A stretch of 64,000 nt of DNA, taken from assembly GCF_042650885.1 (NCBI RefSeq), contig NZ_JBHSBU010000001.1:4092001-4156000 (forward strand), written 5' to 3'. Shown in pieces: positions 7,925 to 15,317 of the stretch; the first letter of the stretch is position 1; each line of letters begins with the position of its first letter. This DNA comes from Chitinimonas_A lacunae (GTDB lineage Bacteria; Pseudomonadota; Gammaproteobacteria; Burkholderiales; Chitinimonadaceae). A model generated the notes under the pieces. The model did no database searches. It was not told where the DNA came from and saw only the letters and a list, made by a program, of their open reading frames with translations. A program made the position numbers and the translations under genes.

Positions 7925-8347
7925 TCAGGCCCGGCGGCAGAGCTGGCTGACCCCGGCGGCGCCCTGGCGGAACAGGTCTTCGAGCATGGCGACGATCGGG
8001 GTGCTGTCTTCCAGCAGCGGAGTGAAGTTCGCCCACCAGTGCAGCGTGCTGCCACCTGGCCGCCGCTCGACCGCCATGGTGGCCAGATAGTCGCGGAACG
8101 GCAGATTGCTGCCATCGATAATCGCGTAGCACAGGCGGAAAGCCTGTTCATCGCGCGATTCGAGCCGCTCGACCACCGTGTCGCCTTCCCCGAGGGTCAG
8201 ATGGCGGATGGCGCCGATCTCATCGCCATTGGCCTCGCAACGGCTGACCGGAGGAAGATAGTCGGCAATCCGGTCGAAACGGCGGATCTGTGCCCAGACC
8301 TGTTCGGGCGGGTACGGCAGTTCGCTGCTGTGACGGGCTTCGGTCAT
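7925..8347 (-). CDS. SRPBCC (START/polyketide cyclase-like) family protein
   Basis: 140 aa, soluble. The pattern ARHSSELPYPPEQVWAQIRRFDRIADYLP, then GAIRHLTLGEGDTVVERLESRDEQ and YRxx-like LCYAIIDGSNLPFRDYLATMAV, followed by a final amphipathic helix, is typical of the SRPBCC/polyketide_cyc2 helix-grip fold that binds small hydrophobic ligands. The start at 8347 has AGGAAG upstream. It lies 31 bp downstream of dapE on the same strand. The ligand is unknown; family members are often annotated only by fold. Confidence 0.85.
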   Translation of the reverse strand: MTEARHSSELPYPPEQVWAQIRRFDRIADYLPPVSRCEANGDEIGAIRHLTLGEGDTVVERLESRDEQAFRLCYAIIDGSNLPFRDYLATMAVERRPGGSTLHWWANFTPLLEDSTPIVAMLEDLFRQGAAGVSQLCRRA

Positions 8348-8378
8348 GGTGGTCTTCCTGAGGAAATCGATAGGGCTG

Positions 8379-9509
8379 TTATAGCAGCAGGTTTTCCAGG
8401 GTACGCCGGTAGATGCCGGCGAGCTTTGCCACATCCTCCACTGCGACGCATTCATTGAGCTGGTGGATGGTGGCGTTGATCGGGCCGAATTCGACCACCT
8501 GCGGGCAGATATCGGCAATAAAGCGGCCATCCGAGGTGCCGCCGGTGGTCGAGAGTTCGGGGCTGACGCCGGTCTCGGCGCTGATGGCGGCGCTGAGCGC
8601 TTGCGACAGCGTGCCCGGTTCGGTCAGGAAGGGCTTGCCCGACAGGGTCCAGTGGAGCGTGTAATCGAGGCCATGGCGGTTCAGGATCGCTTCGACCCGC
8701 TGTCGCAGCGACTCGGCCGTGCTGGCGGTACCGAAGCGGAAATTGAACTGGAGCGTCAGCTCGCCCGGGATCACATTGGTCGCGCCCGTGCCGGCATGAA
8801 TATTCGAGACCTGCCAGGTGGTCGGCGGGAAGTAGGCATTGCCCTGGTCCCACTCGGTGGCCGCCAGCTCGGTCAGCGCCGGGGCGGTCAGATGGATCGG
8901 GTTGCGTGCCAGATGCGGATAGGCGATATGGCCCTGCTTGCCATGGATGGTCAGGGCACCCGACAGCGAACCACGGCGGCCGTTCTTGATGGTGTCGCCA
9001 AAGCGGGCTGACGAGGTCGGCTCGCCCACGATGCAGTAATCGATACGCTCAGCGCGCGCCGCCAGGGTTTCCACCACCCGTACCGTGCCATCGATGGCCG
9101 GGCCTTCCTCGTCCGAGGTAATCAGCAGTGCGATCGAACCGGGATGGTTCGGATGGGCCGCCACGAAATCCTCGATCGCCACCACGAAACCGGCCAGCGA
9201 GGCTTTCATATCGGCAGCGCCACGACCGTACAGCATGCCGTCGCGCAGGGTCGGGGCGAACGGCGCGCTGTGCCAGCGCTCGCGCGGGCCGGTCGGCACC
9301 ACATCGGTATGGCCGGCAAAGCACACCAGCGGCCCGCTGTTGCCACGCCGCGCCCAGAAATTATCGACGTCGCCATGACGCATCCGCTCGATGCGAAAGC
9401 CCAGTTTTTCCAGGCGGGCAATCATCAGCCCCTGGCAGCCGCCGTCGGCGGGGGTGGTGGAATCGATGGCGATCAGTTGCTGAGTCAGCGCAAGGGCACG
9501 GTCGGTCAT
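8379..9509 (-). CDS. dapE: succinyl-diaminopimelate desuccinylase
   Basis: 376 aa. It catalyses N-succinyl-LL-diaminopimelate + H2O to LL-diaminopimelate + succinate, in lysine and peptidoglycan precursor synthesis. It is a di-zinc M20 peptidase-fold enzyme: FAGHTDVVPTG (metal His/Asp), GRGAADMKASL (bridging Asp), SDEEGPAIDGT (catalytic Glu pair), VGEPTS and GGTSDGRF are all present, with a C-terminal His (ATIHQLNE). The start at 9509 fits the E. coli N-terminus; a TTG six codons upstream is possible. The yffB-dapE order (26 bp apart) is the common proteobacterial arrangement. Confidence 0.96.
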   Translation of the reverse strand: MTDRALALTQQLIAIDSTTPADGGCQGLMIARLEKLGFRIERMRHGDVDNFWARRGNSGPLVCFAGHTDVVPTGPRERWHSAPFAPTLRDGMLYGRGAADMKASLAGFVVAIEDFVAAHPNHPGSIALLITSDEEGPAIDGTVRVVETLAARAERIDYCIVGEPTSSARFGDTIKNGRRGSLSGALTIHGKQGHIAYPHLARNPIHLTAPALTELAATEWDQGNAYFPPTTWQVSNIHAGTGATNVIPGELTLQFNFRFGTASTAESLRQRVEAILNRHGLDYTLHWTLSGKPFLTEPGTLSQALSAAISAETGVSPELSTTGGTSDGRFIADICPQVVEFGPINATIHQLNECVAVEDVAKLAGIYRRTLENLLL

Positions 9510-9535
9510 GGCAGGTAGCAGTAGCAAAAGGAAAA

Positions 9536-9883
9536 TCAGCGCCCGAACAGGGCAGCATAGTGATCGGGTGTGAAGCCCAGGGTGACCTGGCCGTCACGCA
9601 CCAGCACCGGCCGCTTGATCAGCGAAGGTTGCTCGATCATCAATTCGATGGCCGAAGCGGCATCGACCACTTGGGCCTGCCGGGCCGGTTCGAGCCGGCG
9701 CCAGGTGGTACCGGCCTTGTTGACCAGTTTCTCCCAGCCGAGCTGATCGACCCAGCCGGCCAGCAGGGCAGCCTCTACCCCCTGTTTCTTGAAATCGTGG
9801 AAGGTATAGTCAAAGCCCTGTTCACCTAGCCAGGCGCGGGCTTTTTTGACCGTGTCGCAGTTGGGAATGCCGTACAGGATCAT
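9536..9883 (-). CDS. yffB: ArsC-family thioredoxin-fold protein YffB
   Basis: 115 aa. It resembles E. coli YffB closely: YGIPNCDTVKKARAWL at the N-terminus, LGWEKLVNKAGTTWRRL in the middle, and IKRPVLVRDGQVTLGF near the end. It has the ArsC/Spx thioredoxin fold with a single Cys (NCDT) rather than CxxC. Arsenate reduction is not expected; glutathione-dependent reductase activity has been proposed for the family. It is upstream of dapE on the same strand, as in E. coli. A run of A/T just 5' of the start (9890-9910) may be part of the promoter it shares with the divergent sigma cassette. Confidence 0.9.
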   Translation of the reverse strand: MILYGIPNCDTVKKARAWLGEQGFDYTFHDFKKQGVEAALLAGWVDQLGWEKLVNKAGTTWRRLEPARQAQVVDAASAIELMIEQPSLIKRPVLVRDGQVTLGFTPDHYAALFGR

Positions 9884-10010
9884 GGGCGGAAAAAATTTTT
9901 TGAAAAATTTTGCTTGGGGTGAATCCGAAACCCGCCCGCCGTGCATCGAAGTCAACAAGCGTCGGCCAATCTCGGTCGGCGCGTCGATCACGCCAACCCT
10001 GGAGTATGCC

Positions 10011-10394
10011 ATGCCCCCCTTCGAGTTGTTGATCCCGCTGACTGGAATGGTCGTCCCGATGGTCATCGTTGGATTGGTGTCCTACTTCCGCTATCAAAGC
10101 CATCAACTCAGGCACGAAACCCTGCGCCGGCTGGCCGAGCAGGGCATTGCCCTGACGCCTGAGCTGCTGGAGAGCCTCAACCGCTCGTCCAGGCCAAAGC
10201 GCGAAGAATGCCCCGAGTCACGCCTCGACCGTGAACTGCGCCAGGGCATGGTGCTGCTGTGGACCGGGCTTGGCGTGATGGGTGGGCTCTATCTGGTGTC
10301 GCCCCGGATGCCCTGGGGCATGGGTCTGGTGCCGCTTTGCATCGGACTGGGCTATCTGATGACCTGGAAGCTCAGCAGCCGGAATCGGCAATGA
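10011..10394 (+). CDS. small membrane protein, DUF6249-like, first gene of a sigma cassette
   Basis: 127 aa. A transmembrane segment is at about 5-25 (LLIPLTGMVVPMVIVGLVSYF), followed by a charged helix beginning RYQSHQLRHETLRRLAEQG and a pair of C-terminal membrane segments (VLLWTGLGVMGGLYLV and GLVPLCIGLGYLM). The 'RHETLRRLAEQGIALTPELL' pattern is what I associate with DUF6249 proteins encoded beside ECF sigma factors. Its stop overlaps the sigma gene start in ATGA, so translation is coupled. It probably belongs to the anti-sigma or signal-relay machinery; the assignment is inferred from context. Confidence 0.75.
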   Translation: MPPFELLIPLTGMVVPMVIVGLVSYFRYQSHQLRHETLRRLAEQGIALTPELLESLNRSSRPKREECPESRLDRELRQGMVLLWTGLGVMGGLYLVSPRMPWGMGLVPLCIGLGYLMTWKLSSRNRQ

Positions 10395-10948
10395 GCCAGC
10401 ACCATCCGGAGGAGACGCGCTGGCTTGAGCTGGCGCGCCGTGGCGATCGCGCCGCCTTCGCGTCCCTGGTGCGGCTGCATCAACGGGCGGTCCGCGCCCA
10501 ACTGCGCCGGCTGTGCAGCGGCGACGACGGCTGGGCCGACGAACTGGCCCAGGAAGTCTTTGTCAGCGCCTGGCTGGCGCTGCCGAGTTTTCGCGGCGAG
10601 GCGAGACTGGGCACCTGGCTCTATCGGATCAGCTACCACGCCTATCTCCAGGCCCGCCGCGCCCGTCCCCTGACGGTCGAACTCGACGAGCAGACGCTCG
10701 CCGACCATGCCGGCCATAGCGACCCGCGTCAGGGCAGTGCACTGCGGCTCGATATGGACCGGGCGCTGGCACAGCTGTCCGAAGGCGAGCGGGCAGCATT
10801 GATCCACTGCTACCACCTCGATCTGAGCCATGAGGAAGCGGCCCAGGTGCTGGGTCTGGCGGTCGGTACCGTCAAAACCCATATTGCCCGGGGCAAGTTG
10901 CGGCTGCGACAATTGCTGGCCAGTTGGGAAAGTGAGTGCTGCATATGA
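10391..10948 (+). CDS. ECF-type RNA polymerase sigma factor
   Basis: 185 aa. Region 2 is visible at about 25-95 (LVRLHQRAVRAQLRRL, DELAQEVFVSAWLALPSFRGEARLGTWLYRISYHAYL) and region 4 at about 125-180 (ALAQLSEGERAALIHCYHLDLSHEEAAQVLGLAVGTVKTHIARGKLRLRQLL, with the helix-turn-helix). There is no region 1 or 3, as in ECF/group 4 sigma factors. It overlaps both neighbours by ATGA, giving a three-gene translationally coupled cassette. The downstream small membrane protein is the likely anti-sigma factor. Target promoters cannot be told from the window. Confidence 0.92.
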   Translation: MSQHHPEETRWLELARRGDRAAFASLVRLHQRAVRAQLRRLCSGDDGWADELAQEVFVSAWLALPSFRGEARLGTWLYRISYHAYLQARRARPLTVELDEQTLADHAGHSDPRQGSALRLDMDRALAQLSEGERAALIHCYHLDLSHEEAAQVLGLAVGTVKTHIARGKLRLRQLLASWESECCI

Positions 10949-11289
10949 AGCAGGATCGATGGCTCGAAGAGCCCGATGAGGAAATCGAACAGTGGCTGCG
11001 CCAGGGAGCCGCACAGCAGAATGCCTATCTGCCGCTCGATGATGAACTGTTCGTCGCCCGGGTCCAGGCTGCCCTGCCGTCACCGCTGCAAAGACCATGG
11101 TGGCCGATAGCCGCGGGCGCCGTGATCGGCATCACGCTGGGCGGCCTGGTGACTGCGCCCGAACTTGCCCTGGCCTGGCAGGCCGTGCAACGGTTCCATG
11201 AGGCGATGCCCAATCTGGCGCTGATGGTGCTGCCTTTGAGCCTGGCCTTGGTGGTGCTTCTGTCGGGCGCCGAGCGTGAAGAAGGTTGA
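10945..11289 (+). CDS. small membrane protein, putative anti-sigma partner
   Basis: 114 aa. The N-terminal half is cytoplasmic and acidic (WLEEPDEEIEQWLRQGAAQQNAYLPLDDELF). Two membrane segments follow (PIAAGAVIGITLGGLVTA and LALMVLPLSLALVVLLSG). Start ATG 10945 overlaps the sigma factor stop. An acidic cytosolic domain tied to the membrane and encoded directly after an ECF sigma factor suggests an anti-sigma factor, but I see no ZAS zinc motif (HxxxCxxC), so this is inference from context. Confidence 0.75.
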   Translation: MKQDRWLEEPDEEIEQWLRQGAAQQNAYLPLDDELFVARVQAALPSPLQRPWWPIAAGAVIGITLGGLVTAPELALAWQAVQRFHEAMPNLALMVLPLSLALVVLLSGAEREEG

Positions 11290-11321
11290 GCGCCCGATGG
11301 GGCCCCGGATGACCTGAGTAC

Positions 11322-11384
11322 TAAATGAAAGAATTCAGCAAAACCTCTGCAAGACGTGGTGCTGGATATAAAAGAAAATAAACA
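11322..11384 (-). repeat. R1 intergenic element, copy c
   Basis: Read on the minus strand: TGTTTATTTT at columns 1-10, CAGC at 21-24, CGTCTTGCAG at 29-38, then GGTTTTGC. It lies 135 bp downstream of the pilU stop, just past the shared terminator. Confidence 0.6.
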
Positions 11385-11414
11385 AAAAGCCCAGTTGAAT
11401 GACTGGGCTTTTTG
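11384..11414. terminator. bidirectional intrinsic terminator
   Basis: Stem AGCCCAGT (11388-11395) pairs with ACTGGGCT (11402-11409) over a 6-nt loop, with A-run on the left and T-run on the right. It separates the convergent sigma cassette and pilU and can serve both. Confidence 0.9.
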
Positions 11415-11518
11415 TTTGGCTCGACTGGCTGGCCTTTCGACTGCCAGCAATGGACCGGTCAGTGGCAAAGCGGGTTGTGTCCGCGTCCAGGCCGGCCTGG
11501 CGGGACGGCGTGATCGGT

Positions 11519-12676
11519 CTAGTGCAGGTCGATATCGAAGCTGACGTCGGCTTCAGCCTGGCGCTTGGTTTCCATCTCCTGGCGTTTCTTGATCCGGTCG
11601 GCTTCGATCTCCTCGAGCGACTGGGCGTTATTGACCAGCCAGGCCAGGTTGGTCGGCGAATCGGCGTTTTGCAGTGCTTCCTCGTAGGTGATCTCGCCAT
11701 CCTTGAACAGCTTGTACAGCGCCTGTTCAAAGGTCTGCGAGCCCTGATAGAGGCTTTGCTCCATCGCTTCCTTGAGCTGGTCGATATCGCCGGTGCGGAT
11801 CAGGTCGGCGATCCGGTTGGAGTTGACCATCAGCTCGACCGCCGGCACCAGCCGGCCTTGCTTGTTGCGCACCAGCCGTTGCGAGATCACGGCGCGCAGC
11901 GCCACGCTCAAGTCCATCAACAGGGCTTCGCGCGCGTCGTGCGGGAAGAAGTTGATGATCCGGTTCATCGAGTGGTAGCTGTTGTTGGCGTGCAGCGTCG
12001 AGATGCACAGATGGCCCGCCTGGGCGTAGGTCAGCGCGTGCTGCATGGTCATCTTGTCGCGGATCTCGCCGATCATCAGCACATCGGGCGCCTCGCGCAT
12101 GGCGTTCTTCAGGGCGTCGGAGAAGCTGTGGGTGTCGATGCCGACTTCGCGCTGGCTGACGATGGACTTGCGGTGCGGGAAGATGTATTCGACCGGGTCT
12201 TCGATGGTCAGGATATGGCCGCTGTGGTTGGCATTGCGGTGTTCCAGCATCGCCGTCACGGTGGACGACTTGCCCGAGCCGGTCGAGCCCACCACAAAGA
12301 TCAGACCGCGCTTTTCCATGATCAGCGAACGCAGCGCCTCGGGCAGCCGCAGCTCTTCGATCGAGGACGATACCGAGCGGATATAACGCACCACCACGCC
12401 AACACTGCCGCGCTGACGGAACACGTTGACGCGGAAATTGCCCACTCCTTCCACCGGATAGCCGAAGTTCATTTCCCATTCCGACTCGAAAGTCTGGATC
12501 TGCTCTTCGCTCATCATCTCGTAGGCCAGCCGCTTTGAATGCTCGGGCTGCAACACCTGCTGGTTGACCGGATGCAGGATGCCCTGGATTTTGACCTGGA
12601 TCGGCGCACCGGCGGTGACGAACAGGTCGCTGGCCTGGCGTTCGGCCATCATCTTGAAGAAAGGTAGTAGGTTCAT
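11519..12676 (-). CDS. pilU: type IV pilus twitching ATPase PilU
   Basis: 385 aa hexameric retraction ATPase of the PilT family. The N-terminal PAS-like domain (MNLLPFFKMMAERQASDLF) is followed by Walker A GSTGSGKSST near 135, an Asp box (TIEDPVEYIF), Walker B with MIGEIRD, and a His box (STLHANNSYHS). PilU rather than PilT is suggested by the N-terminus, the HRKSIVSQREVGIDTHSF segment and the extended C-terminus after QNADSPTNLAWL. PilU works with PilT in twitching motility under load. pilT is not seen upstream in the window, although it is often next to pilU. The gene stands alone between two intergenic gaps. Confidence 0.9.
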   Translation of the reverse strand: MNLLPFFKMMAERQASDLFVTAGAPIQVKIQGILHPVNQQVLQPEHSKRLAYEMMSEEQIQTFESEWEMNFGYPVEGVGNFRVNVFRQRGSVGVVVRYIRSVSSSIEELRLPEALRSLIMEKRGLIFVVGSTGSGKSSTVTAMLEHRNANHSGHILTIEDPVEYIFPHRKSIVSQREVGIDTHSFSDALKNAMREAPDVLMIGEIRDKMTMQHALTYAQAGHLCISTLHANNSYHSMNRIINFFPHDAREALLMDLSVALRAVISQRLVRNKQGRLVPAVELMVNSNRIADLIRTGDIDQLKEAMEQSLYQGSQTFEQALYKLFKDGEITYEEALQNADSPTNLAWLVNNAQSLEEIEADRIKKRQEMETKRQAEADVSFDIDLH

Positions 12677-12806
12677 GGCGATAGTCCGACGGGATGCAAG
12701 ATTTTGCGGCAGTTTACCACGTTGTCATGACGGCCAAACTGAGCCGATGGGGCGACGCGATGCTTTACTCTAGCCCGGCCATTGCCGCTTTGCCCCGCCG
12801 CAAAAT

Positions 12807-12832
12807 CACAGCCCGCCGAATGGCGGGCTGTG
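12807..12832 (-). terminator. intrinsic terminator after fadD
   Basis: Perfect 11-bp stem CACAGCCCGCC / GGCGGGCTGTG with loop GAAT, followed on the minus strand by ATTTTG. It lies 26 bp after the fadD stop. Confidence 0.75.
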
Positions 12833-12857
12833 GCGGAGCGCGATAACGATACCGGTT

Positions 12858-14549
12858 CTATTGCTGATTGAGCTTGGCCATTTCCTCGTCACGCAAGGCG
12901 CGACGCAGGATCTTGCCGACGTTGGTCTTGGGCAGCTCGGCGCGGAATTCGACGAAGCGCGGCACCTTGTAGCCGGTCAGATTCTTCTTGCAATGCTCGA
13001 TCAGATCGCGGTCGGTCAGGGTCGGATCTTTCTTGACCACGAAGATCTTCACCACTTCGCCCGACTTGTCGTCGGGCACGCCGATACAGGCCACTTCGAG
13101 CACGCCCGGATGCATGGCCACCACGTCCTCGACTTCGTTCGGATAGACGTTGAAGCCCGACACCAGGACCATATCCTTTTTGCGGTCGACCAGCTTGACG
13201 AAGCCGTCGGCGTGGATCACCGCCATATCGCCCGTGCCGAACCAGCCGTTGCTGTCGATCGACTTGGCCGTTTCTTCGGGACGGTTCCAGTAGCCCTTCA
13301 TCACCTGCGGTCCGCGCACCCACAGTTCGCCAGGCTCTTCAAAGCCCAGGGTACGGCCTTCGGCATCGCGCACTTCGATCTCGGTCGAGGGCACCGGCAG
13401 GCCGATGGCGCCGTTGTACTCGCGCAGATACATCGGGTTGATACAGACGGCCGGCGAGGTTTCGGTCATGCCATAGGCTTCGATCAGCGGCACGCCGGTC
13501 AGTTGGCGCCAGCGGTCGGCCACGGCCTTTTGCACGGCCATGCCGCCGCCCAGGCACATCTTCCAGGTCGAGAAATTGAGCTTGAGAAAGTCCGGGTTAT
13601 TGAGCAGCGCATTGAACAGGGTATTGACCCCGGTCATGCAGGTGACGGGATAGCGGCCCATTTCCTGGATAAAGCCGGGAATGTCGCGTGGGTTGGTGAT
13701 CAGCACATTGAGGCCGCCGATCTTCGAGAACACCATGCAATTGGCGGTCAGCGAGAAGATATGGTAGAGCGGCAGGGCCGTGATGATGATCTCCTGGCCT
13801 TCCTGGACCAGGGGTTTGAGCCAGGCATGGGCCTGTTGCATATTGGCGATGATATTGCGGTGCAGCAGCATCGCGCCCTTGGAGACCCCGGTGGTGCCGC
13901 CGGTGTATTGCAGGAAGGCAATATCCTCATGGCCGATCGTCACCGGCTTGAGTTCGCGCCGGCGGCCCAGATCGAGCGCAGCACGGAACGACTTGGCCTG
14001 GGGCAGGGAGTAGGGCGGCACCATCTTCTTCATCTTCATCAGGAAGTTGAGGATGCTGCCCTTGAAGCCGAACAGGTCGCCCATTTCAGTGAGCAGCACA
14101 TGCTTGACCTGGGTACGTTCGATCACTTCGGCCAGCACATGGGCGAAATTGGCCACGATCACGATCGTGGTGGCGCCCGAGTCCTTGAGCTGGTGTTCCA
14201 GCTCGCGCGGGGTATAGAGCGGATTGACGTTGACCACCGTCATCCCGGCACGCAGCGCGCCGAATACGGCGATAGGGTATTGCAGCAGATTGGGCATCAT
14301 GATCGCCACGCGCTCGCCCTTGGCAAGGCCGAGATCATTTTGCAGATAGGCGGCGAAGTCGCGCGACAGCGCATCGATCTCGCCATAGCTCATCACGCGA
14401 TGGGCGAATTTGATGGTGTTGGCAAAAGCGGGACGGTCCCGGAATTTCTCGGCGCTTTTCTCAAACACCTCGCTGACCGATTGGAACTCGTTGAGGTCAA
14501 TTGTCTCGGGCACCCCGGACTGGTAGTTCTTCAGCCAGACTTTCTCCAT
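12858..14549 (-). CDS. fadD: long-chain fatty acid-CoA ligase
   Basis: 563 aa ANL-superfamily enzyme activating long-chain fatty acids to acyl-CoA through an acyl-AMP intermediate. The P-loop YTGGTTGVSKGAML, the adenylate motif EAYGMTETSP, the hinge motif GWFGTGDMAVIHADGFVKLVDRKKDM and the C-terminal Lys region (PKTNVGKILRRALRDEE) are all seen. The FADFACS signature NGWFGTGD supports FadD. The length agrees with E. coli FadD (561). The start at 14549 has GGAGAGA upstream. It is monocistronic with its own terminator; fadD in many proteobacteria is FadR-controlled, but I did not identify an operator. Confidence 0.95.
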   Translation of the reverse strand: MEKVWLKNYQSGVPETIDLNEFQSVSEVFEKSAEKFRDRPAFANTIKFAHRVMSYGEIDALSRDFAAYLQNDLGLAKGERVAIMMPNLLQYPIAVFGALRAGMTVVNVNPLYTPRELEHQLKDSGATTIVIVANFAHVLAEVIERTQVKHVLLTEMGDLFGFKGSILNFLMKMKKMVPPYSLPQAKSFRAALDLGRRRELKPVTIGHEDIAFLQYTGGTTGVSKGAMLLHRNIIANMQQAHAWLKPLVQEGQEIIITALPLYHIFSLTANCMVFSKIGGLNVLITNPRDIPGFIQEMGRYPVTCMTGVNTLFNALLNNPDFLKLNFSTWKMCLGGGMAVQKAVADRWRQLTGVPLIEAYGMTETSPAVCINPMYLREYNGAIGLPVPSTEIEVRDAEGRTLGFEEPGELWVRGPQVMKGYWNRPEETAKSIDSNGWFGTGDMAVIHADGFVKLVDRKKDMVLVSGFNVYPNEVEDVVAMHPGVLEVACIGVPDDKSGEVVKIFVVKKDPTLTDRDLIEHCKKNLTGYKVPRFVEFRAELPKTNVGKILRRALRDEEMAKLNQQ

Positions 14550-14738
14550 CGCTTGTCTCTCCGTTTTGCTTGGCATAAGTCCGGGCCTGGCCGCCGCAAC
14601 GACCTCGGTCCGGGGAAATTCTATATAAATCGTTCGGCGGGAATGTACCGGAATCGCGCGGCGCAAGCCAAGTCCTAGCGAGCGCCTGCTCGGGTTTTGC
14701 TGCGTCGCTATCTAGGCATTCCGTTCAATGCAATAACT

Positions 14739-14747
14739 TGATAGAAT
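14739..14747 (+). promoter_or_regulatory. extended -10 promoter for the rimP-nusA-infB operon
   Basis: TGA-TAGAAT gives an extended -10 (TGn plus a near-consensus hexamer). No good -35 is visible, as is usual for extended -10 promoters. The transcript would start near 14754 and lead into the attenuator stem. Confidence 0.5.
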
Positions 14748-14778
14748 TACGAAGATTTTCGATTCTTAGTTTTCTAGG

Positions 14779-14801
14779 ATGGGCTCAACGGCCCATTTTT
14801 T
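14779..14801 (+). terminator. leader terminator (probable NusA-sensitive attenuator)
   Basis: Stem ATGGGC / GCCCAT (14779-14784 and 14791-14796) with loop TCAACG is followed by a T-run. It lies in the leader 25 bp before the rimP start. NusA autoregulates its operon in E. coli, so a leaky terminator here fits feedback control; that role is inference. Confidence 0.65.
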
Positions 14802-14825
14802 ATTTCCGCTTCGCGCGGGGGCAAG

Positions 14826-15254
14826 ATGGATTTGCAAGGTCTTTTGGAAAGCACGCTGCCGGGGATGGGTTACGAACTGGTCGACCTGGAGTTGGCCCAC
14901 AACGGCCTGGTACGCGTGTTCATCGACAAGTCCGAGGGCATCACCCTCGATGACTGTGTGACGGTCAGCAATCACCTGACCCATCTGTTTACGGTCGAGA
15001 ATATCGACTACGAGCGGCTGGAAGTCTCGTCGCCCGGTCTCGATCGGCCTCTGAAGAAAGAGGCCGATTTCGTCCGTTTCGCCGGCCAGCAGGTCAAAAT
15101 CAAGCTGCGCCTGCCGCTTGACGGTCGCAAGAACATCCAGGGTGAACTCAGGGGGATGCTCGATGGCGCCGTACAGGTGGCGACCGGCCCTGAGTCCATT
15201 GTGTCGATCCCGCTGACCCAGATCGATAAGGCCCGGCTGGTGCCTCAGTTCTGA
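14826..15254 (+). CDS. rimP: ribosome maturation factor RimP
   Basis: 142 aa, needed for 30S subunit assembly (S12 and early S5 incorporation). The N-terminal domain has GMGYELVDLELAHNGLVRVFIDKSEGITLDDC, followed by RLEVSSPGLDRPLKKEADF, the family signature. The C-terminal SH3-like domain is at about 90-142. It opens the rimP-nusA-infB operon, the canonical order. Start ATG 14826 follows a weak GGGGGCAAG ribosome-binding site. Confidence 0.97.
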   Translation: MDLQGLLESTLPGMGYELVDLELAHNGLVRVFIDKSEGITLDDCVTVSNHLTHLFTVENIDYERLEVSSPGLDRPLKKEADFVRFAGQQVKIKLRLPLDGRKNIQGELRGMLDGAVQVATGPESIVSIPLTQIDKARLVPQF

Positions 15255-15317
15255 GCACGGAGCGGATCAAGGGATTGGGCGACTGCCCGACGGAATTTGG
15301 CTGGAGGTATGCGAAAA

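Noticed and set aside
12861..14678. 605-codon open frame on the plus strand across fadD
   Set aside because: It is the antisense of fadD, which has full motif support; long antisense frames are common at high G+C.
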